From Synanceia verrucosa (taxonomy: Eukaryota; Chordata; Actinopteri; Perciformes; Synanceiidae): a stretch of DNA of 64,000 bases. Shown here one piece after another: positions 48,521-60,006 of this stretch (positions are counted from its first letter, which is position 1; the number at the start of each line of letters is the position of its first letter). Made by a program: the position numbers and the translations under genes. Location of the stretch: NCBI GenBank assembly GCA_029721515.1, contig CM056564.1, positions 5,375,011-5,439,010 on the forward strand. The letters run 5' to 3'. The notes under the pieces were generated by a model that saw only the letters and a list, made by a program, of their open reading frames with translations, was not told where the DNA came from and did not search any database.

Positions 48521-49570
48521 CATGCGTGTGGAGGTCACAGGGTGGATGAGGTGCTCTGTATGCAGCTCTCACACTACAGCTCAGCATACTGAAACAGAAG
48601 AGAAACTCCCAGAATTAATTCTGGATTCCGTTTTAAGCTTTTTATTTTTCTTCAAAGCGCTTTCATCCACCGATCGGATAAACTGCTCAGAGAGTCGGCT
48701 GGAAATACAATAATACTGACTGTGCCCCTGAATGAAATGCACTCAAGTACATTTACTTAACAAGGTTATAACATAATTTAAAACAGTACACGGCAATAAC
48801 TACGGAGTGTTTATGACAGGATGAACAGGAACTGGAGTCTAAATTTTGACACTTCATTATGAATAACAGCTAAAGATCCCCCACTTATTAAAGCAAGTAA
48901 AAAGCGTAGTGGAAGATTTTCTTTTAACTGATGCTAAATCGTCTGCCTTTTCCTTATTTACTGTGTGTAATCATTAGCTGTAGAGCTAACAGCAGATGTA
49001 GCAGTAGTGCAGGTGTTACTACCGATAGTATTGTGGCAACAGCAGCTGTATCAGATATTTAATCAGTATAATCAACATCAGCAATATCTATGTCTGTCTG
49101 TAGAGTTTCCCTCAGACGTCTCTGCTTCTTGTGATTATCACTATTGTTTTGGTTATTATCAGTATCATTATTATCCTCATCAGCGTGCTGCAGATCTCCC
49201 AGAGTTTTCCTTGTGTCCTCTGAGGAACAATTTAAACAGACGGCCAGCCATGGTCTGTTTGAAGGCAATAAACGAGGCCACGGCCTCTCTTGCCCTGTTG
49301 CTTTATAACATCTATGGCATCTGAATACAAAGCAGCTGCAGGAGGGAATTCTGCTCCCAACGTTTTCTGGTTCGCTCAGGACAAAAAAAGAACTGTGAAA
49401 TGATTCAATGTTACAGTACAGCCTGAAGCCACTTCACCCCTAATTTGGGGAAGAAAAGGAAGTTCATCTGAAACTGGCTTAATTGAGCCATGAAGTCCAT
49501 TTTTTCCAGGCAAAAGAAAGGATTGATCAGTTAGAATCAAAGCACAGTAGCAGTACTGGTGGAGGGATTT

Positions 49571-50369
49571 ATCAGTAACAGAGGTAGTACTAGAATCATC
49601 AGTAACAGAGGTAGTACTGGAATCATCAGTAACAGAGGCAGTACTGGAATCATCAGTAACTGAGGTAGTACTGGAATCATCAGTAACAGAGGTAGTACTG
49701 GAATCATCGGTAACAGAGGTAGTACTGGAATCGTCAGTAACAGAGGTAGTACTGGAATCATCAGTAACAGAGGCAGTACTGGAATCATCAGTAACAGAGG
49801 CAGTACTGGAATCATCAGTAACAGAGGTAGTACTGGAATCATCAGTAACAGAGGTAGTACTGGAATCATCGGTAACAGAGGTAGTACTGGAATCATCGGT
49901 AACAGAGGCAGTTCTGGAATCATCGGTAACAGAGGCAGTTCTGGAATCATCGGTAACAGAGGTAGTACTGGAATCATCAGTAACAGAGGCAGTACTGGAA
50001 TCATCGGTAACAGAGGTAGTACTGGAATCATCAGTAACAGAGGCAGTACTGGAATCATCGGTAACAGAGGTAGTACTGGAATCATCGGTAACAGAGGCAG
50101 TACTGGAATCATCAGTAACAGAGGTAGTACTGGAATCATCAGTAACAGAGGTAGTACTGGAATCATCGGTAACAGAGGTAGTACTGGAATCATCAGTAAC
50201 AGAGGCAGTACTGGAATCATCAGTAACAGAGGTAGTACTGGAATCATCAGTAACAGAGGTAGTACTAGCACCATCAGTAACAGAGGCAGTACTGGAATCA
50301 TCAGTTACAAAGTTAGTACTTGCACGATCAGTAAAATAGACAAGTAATAGCATCCTAAGTTACAGAGGT
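49571..50369. repeat. 27-bp minisatellite, first block (about 28 units)
   Basis: The unit is TCAGTAACAGAGGTAGTACT followed by GGAATCA (27 bp). Units vary mainly at four places (ACAGAGGT/C, TACT/TTCT, ATCA/ATCG, one CTGAGG). Because the period is nine codons, two - strand frames stay open for 254 and 325 codons (SSTTSVTDD and LPLLLMIPV repeats). No signal peptide, splice sites or conserved domain support a gene. Confidence 0.95.
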
Positions 50370-50700
50370 CAATGTCAATGTCAGTTTTATTTATATAGCA
50401 CATTTAAAAAGCCAATGGCCAACCAAAGTGCTTTACAGCATAACAACAGCACTAGGAACATAAGCAAGACAGTAAAAAACAGTGAAATAAAACAGATAAA
50501 AGATACAAACAGGTGACTGTGCTTATCCAAAGGCCAGGGAGAACAGGTGGGTCTTTAGACAGGCTTTAAACATGGAGAGGCTATTCACTGACCTCACAGA
50601 AAAGGGCAGAGTGTTCCACAGAGTGGGAGCCGCCACAGCAAAGCTCGATCTCCTCTAGTTTTTAAGTGTGATCGAGGGGCATCTGGTCAGCTGACCTAAA
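50370..50700. mobile_element. dispersed element inserted into the minisatellite
   Basis: Starts CAATGTCAATGTCAGTTTTA, has the TTTATATAGCACATTT and AAAGTGCTTTACAGC words and continues GGTGGGTCTTTAGACAGGCT and AGAGTGTTCCACAGAGTGGG. The same TTTATATAG start is seen near 26580. It cleanly separates the two blocks of the 27-bp array. I read it as a retroelement-derived repeat; the family is inferred. Confidence 0.75.
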
Positions 50701-50968
50701 GTAGTACTAGCATCCTCAGTAACAGAGGTAGTACTAGCCTACTAACATCCTCAGTAACAGAGGTAATACTAGCCTACTAGCATCATCAGTAACAGAGGTA
50801 GTACTAGCATCATCAGTAACAGAGGTAGTACTAGCATCATCAGTAACAGAGATAGTACTAGCATCCTCAGTAACAGAGGTAATACTAGCCTACTAGCATC
50901 ATCAGTAACAGAGGTAGTACTAGCATCATCAGTAACAGAGATAGTACTAGCATCATCAGTAACAGAGT
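50701..50968. repeat. 27-bp minisatellite, second block (about 10 units)
   Basis: The unit is AGTAACAGAGGTAGTACTAG followed by CATCATC. It is the same family as the first block but has CTAGCATC in place of CTGGAATC, plus longer units with an AGCCTACTAG insertion (near 50735, 50770 and 50885). It resumes directly after the inserted element. Confidence 0.93.
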
Positions 50969-51327
50969 GAGGAGCAGAAATTCTCAGCACCCGCTTGCAT
51001 GCCCTGTTAACAGCAGGAGCAGCAGTAATAGCATGTTGTAGACAGTATCACAATTACATTGTTATTATAATATTAATGGTCTAATAAATCCAAGAAGGGT
51101 TCTATTCGTCCGTGTTGTTGTCATAGTTTCCAGCTTCACTCCATGTGTGGTGGTGATGGTGGTGGAGTTCTTCTCCTTCATGGATGGTTTGCCTCTTTGT
51201 GTCTCAGTGGGAGTTGTTCCAACATGAATGTAACTTCGGTATCGTTTCCATGGAGACCTCACATCCAACTGTGTCCTGTCAAAGTGGCTAATTAGTTAAT
51301 GAAGCACATTGTGACACACGACCACAG

Positions 51328-51347
51328 AGAGAGAGAGAGAGAGAGAG
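51328..51347. repeat. (GA)n microsatellite
   Basis: About ten GA units. A pyrimidine-rich segment follows at 51390-51450. Confidence 0.9.
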
Positions 51348-52948
51348 TATATGGAGGAATTTGGCCGTCACACACATTTATTCAATTTATCCTTTTTCCA
51401 CTCCCTCCATCCTCCTGCCCTTCCTCTCCTCTCCCCCCTCCCTCTCGGTAATCAGTTCTGCTGTAATCAATTAGCAGGATGAGGAGCAGCAGAGGGAACA
51501 GGTGCAGCTAAATGTTAATGAATTCCTCTGTGGCCGTTGTCACAGTAACACTGGCTGAATATTTAAACTGCTCGTTGGCCCGATGACTTACACCATAGCT
51601 GATGGAGAGATACACACACCATCACTCTGAATGTGTGTGTTAATATGACACAAACAACAGATTTGTGAATGTGTGTGATACAATCTGTACATGTGTAAGT
51701 GGCTGCCTGGCTCTGAGCTGTGCTTGTTTTTGCATATAATGACAATCCACTTCAGTTCACTCTGTCAGCGCAAACTGCACCATGACAGCGTAGATACTGG
51801 TATCTGATTGGTTGGCAGATGATTTTAAGTTAAACTGCAGATTTTGTTCATGTAAATAAACAGCTTTGTTTACTGTTTCTTACAAAATATCAATGGTATA
51901 GAATCCTTGAAGCCTAATAAATATGTCAAATGCATTTTCATCTTCATAAAAGCTTATCAGAGACATTTTTTCAGTGTCTTATTTTGGGGCATTTTACTGC
52001 CATTTTCCAAACAGTGCTTCATTGCTCTGGTTCCAAATGTCCTCAACTTTGAACCCGAGCATCATGAAATCATTTCATATCAATCATTTCATATCATCGA
52101 TGTTTGTGTTTGTCTCCAGCAGTTCCTTTTTGGAACGATTATCTATGGAAAATAGTTCATTTCGGACTTTTGGGTCACATTTGGAGCAAAACTCTAAACA
52201 TATGCTAGCTTTCTTCTTATTATTAAATCATCTGTCTTTAATGAATAGAACTGCATTGTGTGCGTCAAGTGGGGGAAAGCATTTTTTTTAAACCTTTTTT
52301 AAAAGGCTAAATGCTGACAAATATGGACTGAAGAACATTATTTTATTAGAAATACCCCTTTAAACAGTTGTATATCCAGACTTTTGTCTATTATCCAGTA
52401 AATCCATCATTGTGATTTTAGTTATGCATGAGAAAATCTCATTTTGACAACCACAGTAGACAAATCTTATCCTAAGGTAGCCCTGGGAACCACTTCACTA
52501 GATATTATATTATTTCATCAAATAGGCCTACACTAAATTTCTAAATGTCCTCCAACCTCACATTTGATGAAGTCTATGTGCAATAAAGTTGTAATTTCTA
52601 TTCATCAAGGTTGTAGGGGTAGTCTTGGGAGGAGTAGTAGAAACAAAATCTATCTTCACAACTGGCAGGAGAAGAAAAGAAAAGGTGATACATGATGAGA
52701 CAAATAGAGAGAGGTAGAGAGAAGAGGATCAAAGCTTGTTATTACTTGTCTAATTCATTAATCTTCATTCATTTCATGTTCAGCCCACTTAACACACACA
52801 TACTTACATATAGGGTCATACTGAGCAGAATGGTTGATGGCAACTGCCTCACAGAGTGGAGCACACTAGAGGCCCAGCAAACATCTGCTGTGTGTGTGTG
52901 TCTGTGTCAGAAGTGGTTGTTAACATGCAAATCAACCAATTAAAATAC

Positions 52949-52970
52949 ACACACACACACACACACACAG
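52949..52970. repeat. (CA)n microsatellite
   Basis: About eleven CA units. Confidence 0.92.
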
Positions 52971-53424
52971 ACATATAAGCAACATACGTACTGCCTAACA
53001 AACAGTGATGTTAACACTACCATTGCCTTTTACCAGCATGATTCAATAAAAACAGAAAAAAACAGACACAGACTCAGCGTCAGATTCAAAAAAAAGAAAA
53101 CAATTGCTTACCCAGATACCCAGATTTACAGTTGTTTTTTTTGTGATGACAATATACTGAAACATGATGCTGTACACACATCTTATGATCGTGATAACAG
53201 GTGGTAGAATTGCTTGACTGTCATTTGACATTCCTCCAGAGTGTGCGCATGGCCGTGGCATCATTGTGTTCACTCAGTTTTTCTTACTTCTTTCACAGAT
53301 AAGTAACAGTCCAAATAGAAAGAAACAGAGGCTTGGTTTGTTGTTTTGATTTTCATATTTTAAGTATGGTGATAAAATGGGCAATCACACTGAAATTCAC
53401 ATCCCATCTATATGATTTATAAAA

Positions 53425-53775
53425 TGACCACAAACAGACAAAAAACCATGCTCAAAATGATAGCAAAGATGCAAAACAACCACAAAGAGATGCAAAATAA
53501 CAACAAAGAGATACAAAACAGCCACAGAATGACACAAAATGACAACAAAGAGATGCAAAACAACCACAAAGAGATGCAAAATGACAACAAAGAGACTCAA
53601 AACTACCAAAAAGACTGCAAAGACATGGCAAACAACCACAAAGAGATGCAAAATGACAACAAAGAGATACAAAACAGCCACAGAATGATACAAAATGACG
53701 ACAAAGACATACCAAACAACCACAAAGAGACACAAAATTACAACAAAGAGGCACCAAACAACCACAAAGGGTGGA
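53425..53775. repeat. 21-bp minisatellite near the FN3 exon
   Basis: The unit is about TGACAACAAAGAGATGCAAA plus A (21 bp), alternating with CAACCACAAAGAGATGCAAA types and CAGCCACAGAATGACACAAA variants; about 16 units. As the period is seven codons, long frames stay open on both strands (Asn/Lys/Gln-rich on +, Cys/Leu/Phe/Val-rich on -). It ends about 57 nt before the acceptor of the FN3 exon at 53832. Confidence 0.92.
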
Positions 53776-53831
53776 AAACATAGGCTCTGAGCTCAGTTCA
53801 CTTATTGCTTTCTGTCTTTACTGTCTTTCAG

Positions 53832-53973
53832 AGCATCAAGGTTTCATGGCAGCCTCCTCCACGCAGCACCCAGAACGGCATCATCTCTGCCTATAAGATC
53901 AAATACAGGAAGACCGGTCGCCGTGGAGACCAAGAGGCCATCGAACCCAATAACTTCTGGTACCTGTTCACAG
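53832..53973 (+). CDS. neo1: neogenin exon: middle of FN3
   Basis: Starts in phase 0 with SIKVSWQPPPRSTQNG and ends NNFWYLFTG (the last G shared with the next exon) before GTGGGA, in phase 1. It carries the core tryptophan of fibronectin III domain 3 in KVSWQPP and strand C in SAYKIKYRKTGRRG. EPNNFWYLFTG is a strong neogenin marker; DCC has a different sequence here (family knowledge). The donor GTGGGA is weaker than the other donors in this gene. Confidence 0.96.
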
Positions 53974-54354
53974 GTGGGATTTTTTGACAATAAGAAAAAT
54001 CTTAGACCTAAAGTATCCTTTAATGTTTGCCATTCTGGAAGGATTTTCATGTGTGTTGATGTTTGTCTGCATTCAAAACGCCACTAGCTATTATTTCAAT
54101 TTGAGGTTTGCCGGATTTGAATGAAACTGATCTTCCTTTTCATTATTTTCTGCTGATGGCTATCTTCATCTGTCTGTCCGCACAGGAGCTCATTCCCCAG
54201 TGGCAGGTGTTTGATCCGCCTGCTGCAAGCCTGGCTGTCAGCAATAATCTCTCCTTTTCACTGTCTGAATCTGAGTCTGAAACTGACTATCTAGAAATAA
54301 CATGAGCAATTGCAGCTTCTCCAAGGAGATTAAAGGACAAAGCATTCAACCTTT

Positions 54355-54725
54355 ATGAAAGGGGCAGTGTGTAGGATCTGGCATCATCTAGTGGTGGGAT
54401 TGCAGACTGTAAACTTCTATTAGTTACTACTTTTCAAACTGTTAGTTCACATTGTGAGCTATGTAATTCACGTCATGTGAAGAAACAGAGAGAGAGAGAG
54501 AGCACATGAGGAAATCTCCCACTCCCAAATGACTGACAGAATGCCCCCACCACCTTTTTATAAGGATCTGAACAGAAATCAAAAACTGACTCATTTAAAT
54601 TGGCAAAGGAAAAAAATACTAATAGTTTGGAAGAAAATTGTTTCACAAGTAACAAACACGTCTCAAGTCTCTCAAATCCCTGGGGCCCCCACCCTTCCCG
54701 TGCACAGCCTGTGGAGTACATTTTT
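54355..54725. repeat. probable dispersed repeat
   Basis: The start GGGGCAGTGTGTAGGATCTG and the words CATCTAGTGGTGGGATTGCAG match a motif I know from many fish introns. A short GA run lies at 54490-54502. The class is not known to me. Confidence 0.5.
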
Positions 54726-55233
54726 GGCACTTTTCCACTACACAGTAATGGCGCGGCACGGTATGGCCCAGTTTTGTTGCTTTTCCATTACAACTAAGTA
54801 CCTCCTCGGCGTGGGCGGGGTCGTCATACGGCAACGCGAAACTGCCGTAACTCCATTTGCATGGGACACAGAAAACAGGGAAGCAGAAGAACAAGAACAA
54901 CGCAAACAATGAGGACAGTGAAGCGATCATGTATTTGTATTTGTTTTTGTCACGCACAAAGTGAAAGACAAGAGACAGAGAAGACTCCAGGAAGTGTAAA
55001 AATAGCAAAGCAGTTGCCGGTTTTAAAAATTGCGGAGTCGAGTTGTTTTTGGATTTTACAGTCCAATCGGACGTCCATGATCCAATGATGCTTCCTATGA
55101 TGACAATCTTTGGCCAGTCAGTGGAAGGCAGTCGGCTGACGTCACGTTTTAGTATCACTTCAGCTCACTTGGAACCAGGGCTGAGGAGGTACAAAAAAAG
55201 CACCTAGTACCAGGTACTAGTGGAAAAGTGGCA
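54726..55233. mobile_element. non-autonomous element with inverted ends
   Basis: The left end GGCACTTTTCCACTAC is the inverse of the right end CTAGTGGAAAAGTGGC with small differences. Inside are GGCGCGGCACGGTATGGCCC near the left and GAGGAGGTACAAAAAAAGCA with AGTACCAGGTACTAG near the right. It is GC-richer than its surroundings and has no coding capacity. The arms extend further, loosely, to about 55270. Confidence 0.7.
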
Positions 55234-56151
55234 CAACCGTGTAGAGCCATGCTGTGCCTTACCGTACTGTGCCTGTGGAACAGCACTATTTGGCAGCACT
55301 AGGGGGCCCCCCATGGACCTGAGCGCCAAGCCCCACCCCTGGTCCAGAGACAAGTCCCAAGTCATGGAGACCAAGATCTGCAAATTCCAGATTACGGGCT
55401 TGTTGTCGTGGCCAACAAGGACCAATTTCAGTTCCAAGTTAAGACATTTCAAATCAAGTCAAAACCAACCAGTCCTCAGGTCCCAAACTTTGTTCTGAGT
55501 CCGAAACAATTTGTTATGTAACTCTCACCAAATATCATTTGGACTTTAAATCCAACATAGAATACCACTTTGACATTTTCTGACAGCACCAAAACATACA
55601 CAATTCATCTTTTGTGGTACTGGTCAATAGTGCTTAAATTAAGTTCATTCACATTTGTTTTTACAAATCTTAAAAAAAATTATGTTTTTTTGTGAATATA
55701 ACATATTTGTTCTTTATTGAAATGGCATTACATTACTTGTGGTTTGCAGAACAATGACTTCGACAATGACCCTCCCCTGTCTCAGACTGATCCGGAACCT
55801 GAAAGTGAATGTCTTATGTGGTTCCTACAGTGTTCATCTCACCGTTAGCACTGGCATCGAACAGAATTGTTCCGTACTGAAATTTACTGTGGGAGCTGTA
55901 GCTCTTTGTGTCATTTAGTGTATTTTGTACTGATAAAACTGCCTGGAGGGCTTCATTTTCCATCCAAGCCTTAAAGTGCTCTAACTGTCAGTCACTTGAG
56001 TGTCTTTGAGTTTTCTACAGAAAACCGGGACACCTGAAATAACACTTTCCACTGTGCAACTCAATATTCTATTCAGATGTCACAGCAGTGGATGGGTGAA
56101 AACCTTTGAGATTGCCACTTTAAGGGATCTAAATGTCAGTGATAATAACAT

Positions 56152-56152
<1 letters not shown>

Positions 56153-56184
<32 letters not shown>
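56153..56184. repeat. (CT)n microsatellite forming the acceptor tract
   Basis: About 15 CT units end directly at CCAG of the FN3 exon, so the polypyrimidine tract of this acceptor is a microsatellite. Confidence 0.95.
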
Positions 56185-56185
<1 letters not shown>

Positions 56186-56186
56186 G

Positions 56187-56297
56187 GTCTGGAGAAGGGC
56201 AGTCAGTACAGTTTCCAGGTAGCAGCCATGACGGCCAATGGCACAGGGCCGGCCAGTGACTGGTACACCGCTGAGACACCGGAGAACGACCTGGATG
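56187..56297 (+). CDS. neo1: neogenin exon: end of FN3
   Basis: Two bases complete the shared glycine; the exon then reads LEKGSQYSFQVAAMTANG through TAETPENDLD plus one base before GTAAGA, in phase 1. It forms strands E-G of fibronectin III domain 3, with the tyrosine corner in QYSFQVAAMTANGTGP; NGT is a possible N-glycosylation site. TAETPENDLDE at the domain exit matches neogenin. At 111 nt it is an exact number of codons; skipping it would keep the frame but destroy the domain. Confidence 0.97.
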
Positions 56298-58361
56298 GTA
56301 AGAACAGGGGACAAATAGAGCCAGTACCCTGACACATAAGTAGAGTAACTCTCCCATTATCTTTGGGGTCAATTTGACCCCATTCAACAAAGAGACATTT
56401 AGTACACCTGTGAACCTGATACCTAACTTGCACGATAATTTTAACTGTGATCATTTTCTGGAAGTTAAATTGCTGAGGTCAAACTGACCCCAATGATAAA
56501 GGATTTTTGAAAAATTGAAGGTAACCAGAGGGTTAATGATTTAATTCACTGAGTCCTTTTGAGTCATCTTTCATGATGCACAGAATATTTTGTACTATGT
56601 CTCTGAAAACACTGAATAGCTCAAATGAAAGAAGAGACTCTCTATTTCATCATGAAAGAAAAATGTTTGTTTTTACCTTGTTCCATTCTTGTTTTATCAG
56701 AGGTAGAATAGAGGACACTTTCACCAAAATCACCACTTTTTGTGTTTGTTTTGCTCTCTAATGTCAATCATCTCCACTTCCTGCTTTGATCTCTGTGGCG
56801 TATATTAACTCTTTATGCTCTGACTACAAATCCCAAAATCCCAAAATTACTCACAGACTGTGTGAAAGCACCTTCTTGTGCCTGCTGCTGAAAAAACACT
56901 TTGACGAATATATACATCTATGACACTCAAAGAGTTACAGGCAGAGATGGATAGATGGAGGGAAGATTCATCTCAAAGGAGGAGAGGAAGAAAAGGAAAG
57001 AAAAGATGTTATCAAAGTTTGAAAATGAGTGAAAATGAGTAATTGCATTTCCATGACATGTTCTCAATAGACATAAATAATGAAATGCCTTAAAAAACAA
57101 GTAACAGAAGGAAACACTTTACTCATAATGTAATGGTTCATCACAGTGATTTTTGCCTCTATTGAATGCATTTTATATCTCCAAAAATTGTATCGATAAC
57201 AGATACTGTAGACTTGACAAGAGCCTGCATTCAAGTGTTTATTAATATATTTGGCACCTATGACCATACTCCATAAGTGGAGGCTGCTGCATTAGCGGAT
57301 AATGAACCGCAGTAAAGGCAGCATAAAATATGCATTCATATTCATTTTTTTTAAGTAAATGTTAATGTTGGGTTACTCAACATAAGTAATGAAAAGTGTT
57401 TGCCAGGAAAGATCATTAAAAAAGCAGAAATGTCTTTTCTTTCATTTTCATTTGAAAGTTTCAGGATAGGTTAGTGTTGCAAATACCATATCCAGAAATC
57501 TAAAGGGCAGTAAGCCATGGCATTTAGTACTCAAAATCAATCAAAAGGTTACTCACCAACAAATACCAGCAAAAGCAACAGGCTACTGACCCAAGGTTTT
57601 GGTCAGCACCAGCCAAAGAAAAATTTGCATGTTTAGTTTGCATGTTCTCCTCATGTCTGCAGGGGTTCTCTCCGAGTACTCGGGCTTCCTCCCACCATCC
57701 AAAAGGTTAGGTTAATCGGTTAATTTAAATTGACCGTAGGTGTGAATGTGAGTGTGAGTGGTTGTCAGTCTCTATGTGTCCTGTGATGAACTGGAGACTT
57801 GTCCAGGGTGTACCCTGCCTTTCACCCTAAGACAGCTGGGATAGACTCCAGCCCTCTTGTGACCCTATGTGAGGATAAGAGGTAGATAATGGATGGATGG
57901 GGAAAGAAAGGATGCAAAGAGAGAGAGAGAAACTAGCTGGCAGCTCTTGGGTTGAGTAACCTAATAATGTTTAGCTAATGATTGGAAAAGTTGACCTGAG
58001 GCAGAATGTCGTGGTCAGCAGGAAGCAGCTGATCAAAAACAAACACATCCATGCTAACTGTGTTTCCAGGCAGAGGGAGACGCAAATCTCATTTCAATGG
58101 ATTATCACTCAATAAAGAGATATGAAGCGACTCCCCCCCGAGGACAGAGAGCACGCTAATCTGATCCAGTCTGATGCTGAAAAATAACACAAAGTGTCAG
58201 AGCTTATTAGGGCTTAATACACAGCTAACAGGGTTAGCATCTGTTAGCCATGCTACTGCAGCTGCTAACAGGGTGAGCTTCAGAGCTGCTGCTGGTGAAG
58301 GTCAGGCCTGGAGGTCTGATGTTGTCTTTTGTGTGATGCATCACTGCTTGTGTTTTTGCAG
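56298..58361 (+). other. neo1: 2.1 kb intron between FN3 and FN4
   Basis: A phase 1 intron from GTAAGA to TTTTTGCAG. A SINE-type repeat lies at about 57638-57900. The stretches 56310-57630 and 57905-58350 show nothing beyond AT-rich intron; the last 150 nt include GCTGCTAACAGGGT repeats. Confidence 0.88.
57638..57900 (+). mobile_element. SINE body without its tRNA head
   Basis: From TTTGCATGTTCTCCTCATGT to TGACCCTATGTGAGGATAAG and a GGATGGATGG tail, this matches, on the other strand, the SINE at 62229-62557. The tRNA-like part with A and B boxes is absent, so this copy is 5' truncated, as is usual for retrotransposed copies. Confidence 0.85.
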
Positions 58362-58556
58362 AGAGTCAGGTGCCGGACCAGCCCAGCTCTCTGCATGTCA
58401 GGCCGCTGCCCAACAGCATCATCATGTCCTGGACTCCACCCCTCAGCCCAAACATCCTGGTCCGAGGTTATATCATCGGATATGGAGTGGGAAGTCCTTA
58501 CGCCGAGACGGTCCGAGTGGACAGCAAGCAGAGATACTACTCCATCGAAAACCTAG
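58362..58556 (+). CDS. neo1: neogenin exon: first part of FN4
   Basis: Two bases complete a glutamate codon; the exon then reads SQVPDQPSSLHVRPLPN through YYSIENL plus one base before GTGAGG, in phase 1. It opens fibronectin III domain 4 with the core tryptophan in IIMSWTPPLSPN and strand C in GYIIGYGVGSPYAETVRV. This is the best conserved part of the window. In the family, FN4 and FN5 carry the netrin-binding surfaces (family knowledge). The exon is 195 nt long and intact. Confidence 0.97.
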   Translation, partial: RVRCRTSPALCMSGRCPTASSCPGLHPSAQTSWSEVISSDMEWEVLTPRRSEWTASRDTTPSKT

Positions 58557-59974
58557 GTGAGGAAAGAGTACAGCAACTGTGGTGCTTCCAGTACAGAGAT
58601 ACTGCTTCCTGTTGTTGTGCCAAGCAATGAGGAATGATATGAAATGATAAAAGTAGAATTACCTGTGGATGTATGAATAACAAGTGACCATTTGCTTCAG
58701 TTCGTATGACCCGGCTATAGGGCATCAAATACCAACGTTTTATCATGGCATTCAGTACAACACATTAGGCATCAATGAGCGCACAATGGTTATGGCGACC
58801 AAATAGTGATCTAGGAGCTCTTACAAAGGATCATATGTGAGTTTGGATGATAATATGCAGTTGTGTGTTCAGTGCCTTGCTGAAGGGTAAACTGGTGGTA
58901 GTAGTACTGTAGTTCCCAGAGCCAGGGACACTACAACGAGGAGGGATGAGCTGATGATTAAGCACTGATATGTTTTCTTTCCAAATCTTTTTTTTCTTGT
59001 ATACTGTCTTATCAACACCAAAATAATATGTAATTGCATGACTTTACATTCCCAAAGTACATATCAGCATCAGTTATTTAGTATTTCCACCACCCTCCCC
59101 TGTTAAATCCAGCTCTTCCTGCCAACAAAGTGCCAATATCAACACAGCATCTCCCACTAATTCATTGTGATGATGAAACTCCCATTTAATTACCATTAAT
59201 AATTTAAAGAAATTTAATAAGAAAGCTGCTTGAGGTGGTAATCTAATTGTGGAAGGACAAATAAGAGAAAACATCCCCCCCAGCGACCACGACAAGCAAT
59301 GTGCATGCCAAAGGAGACGATAACAAATTGGGTGAATTTTTATGCGCAGATGAAAACTCCCGTCCCAGGTCTCGTAATGGAGGAATAATGAAAAAATAAA
59401 ATCTGGCCGTCGAGTTGCATACACACATGGGAGCAAGTGCACATATGTACACGACATTTATAATTCATGGTGATCATTAATTCATGCGGTGGTGAGGCGC
59501 CGGGGGAGCGGAGCAGGCGTGTTTGTTTAACTGATGTGAGGGTTTGACGCTACACGGAGAGAACATGCAGCATCATCACATCAAGAACGACATGCTGGGG
59601 CTGGGAAAGGCCCTGCATGACGATCAATTCATACGTCTGCAGTCATCGTGTCTTCAGGTGTCGAGTCAGGACTGAAGGAACAAAGCAAAGGCATGTCCTT
59701 TAAACCTGGAGGAAACAACTTTCTCTGGACACCTCAGCCACTGTCTTTGACCAGGATTTAATATTTATTGACAGGGACTGGTGGTCATATCCATTTTTTT
59801 TTGTAATTAATATAAAAATTGTTTGTTCACAAGAGAATACAAAGACACCACAGGTATATTGTGGAAAAAAAATGCTGATGAGAAATGAAAGCATGTTCAC
59901 AGTAAAGTGAAAGTAATTATCAAAAAAGTTACATTTTAACATGATAATATACTATGTTGTTTTTGCTGAATCTA

Positions 59975-60006
<32 letters not shown>

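Larger units (their letters stand above)
36098..53831 (+). other. neo1: 17.7 kb intron inside FN3
   Basis: A phase 0 intron from GTGAGT to TCTTTCAG. It contains a TA-flanked MITE (38040-38407), a terminal-inverted-repeat element (about 39836-40450), a retroelement-like tail (about 45100-45410), a split 27-bp minisatellite (49571-50968), a 21-bp minisatellite (about 53425-53775) and microsatellites. The stretches 36110-38035, 38410-39830, 40455-42600, 42690-45020, 45415-48470, 48520-49560 and 50970-53400 are ordinary intron in which I see no gene. Confidence 0.85.
53974..56186 (+). other. neo1: 2.2 kb intron inside FN3
   Basis: A phase 1 intron from GTGGGA to a CT microsatellite and CCAG. It contains repeat-like sequence at about 54355-54725 and a palindromic-ended element at about 54726-55233. 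The rest (53980-54350 and 55235-56150) is ordinary intron. Confidence 0.88.

Noticed and set aside
49376..50353. 325-codon open frame on the - strand (SSTTSVTDD repeats)
   Set aside because: The frame exists only because the 27-bp minisatellite unit is nine codons and lacks stops in that frame; another frame is open as well. It lies inside an intron of the opposite-strand gene with no start context or domain.
49571..50968. CRISPR-like array of regular repeats
   Set aside because: Units are contiguous 27-bp tandem repeats without unique spacers, in a vertebrate intron.
53397..53783. Open frames of about 110-123 codons on both strands
   Set aside because: Translation of the 21-bp minisatellite in several frames, with very low sequence complexity and no gene structure.
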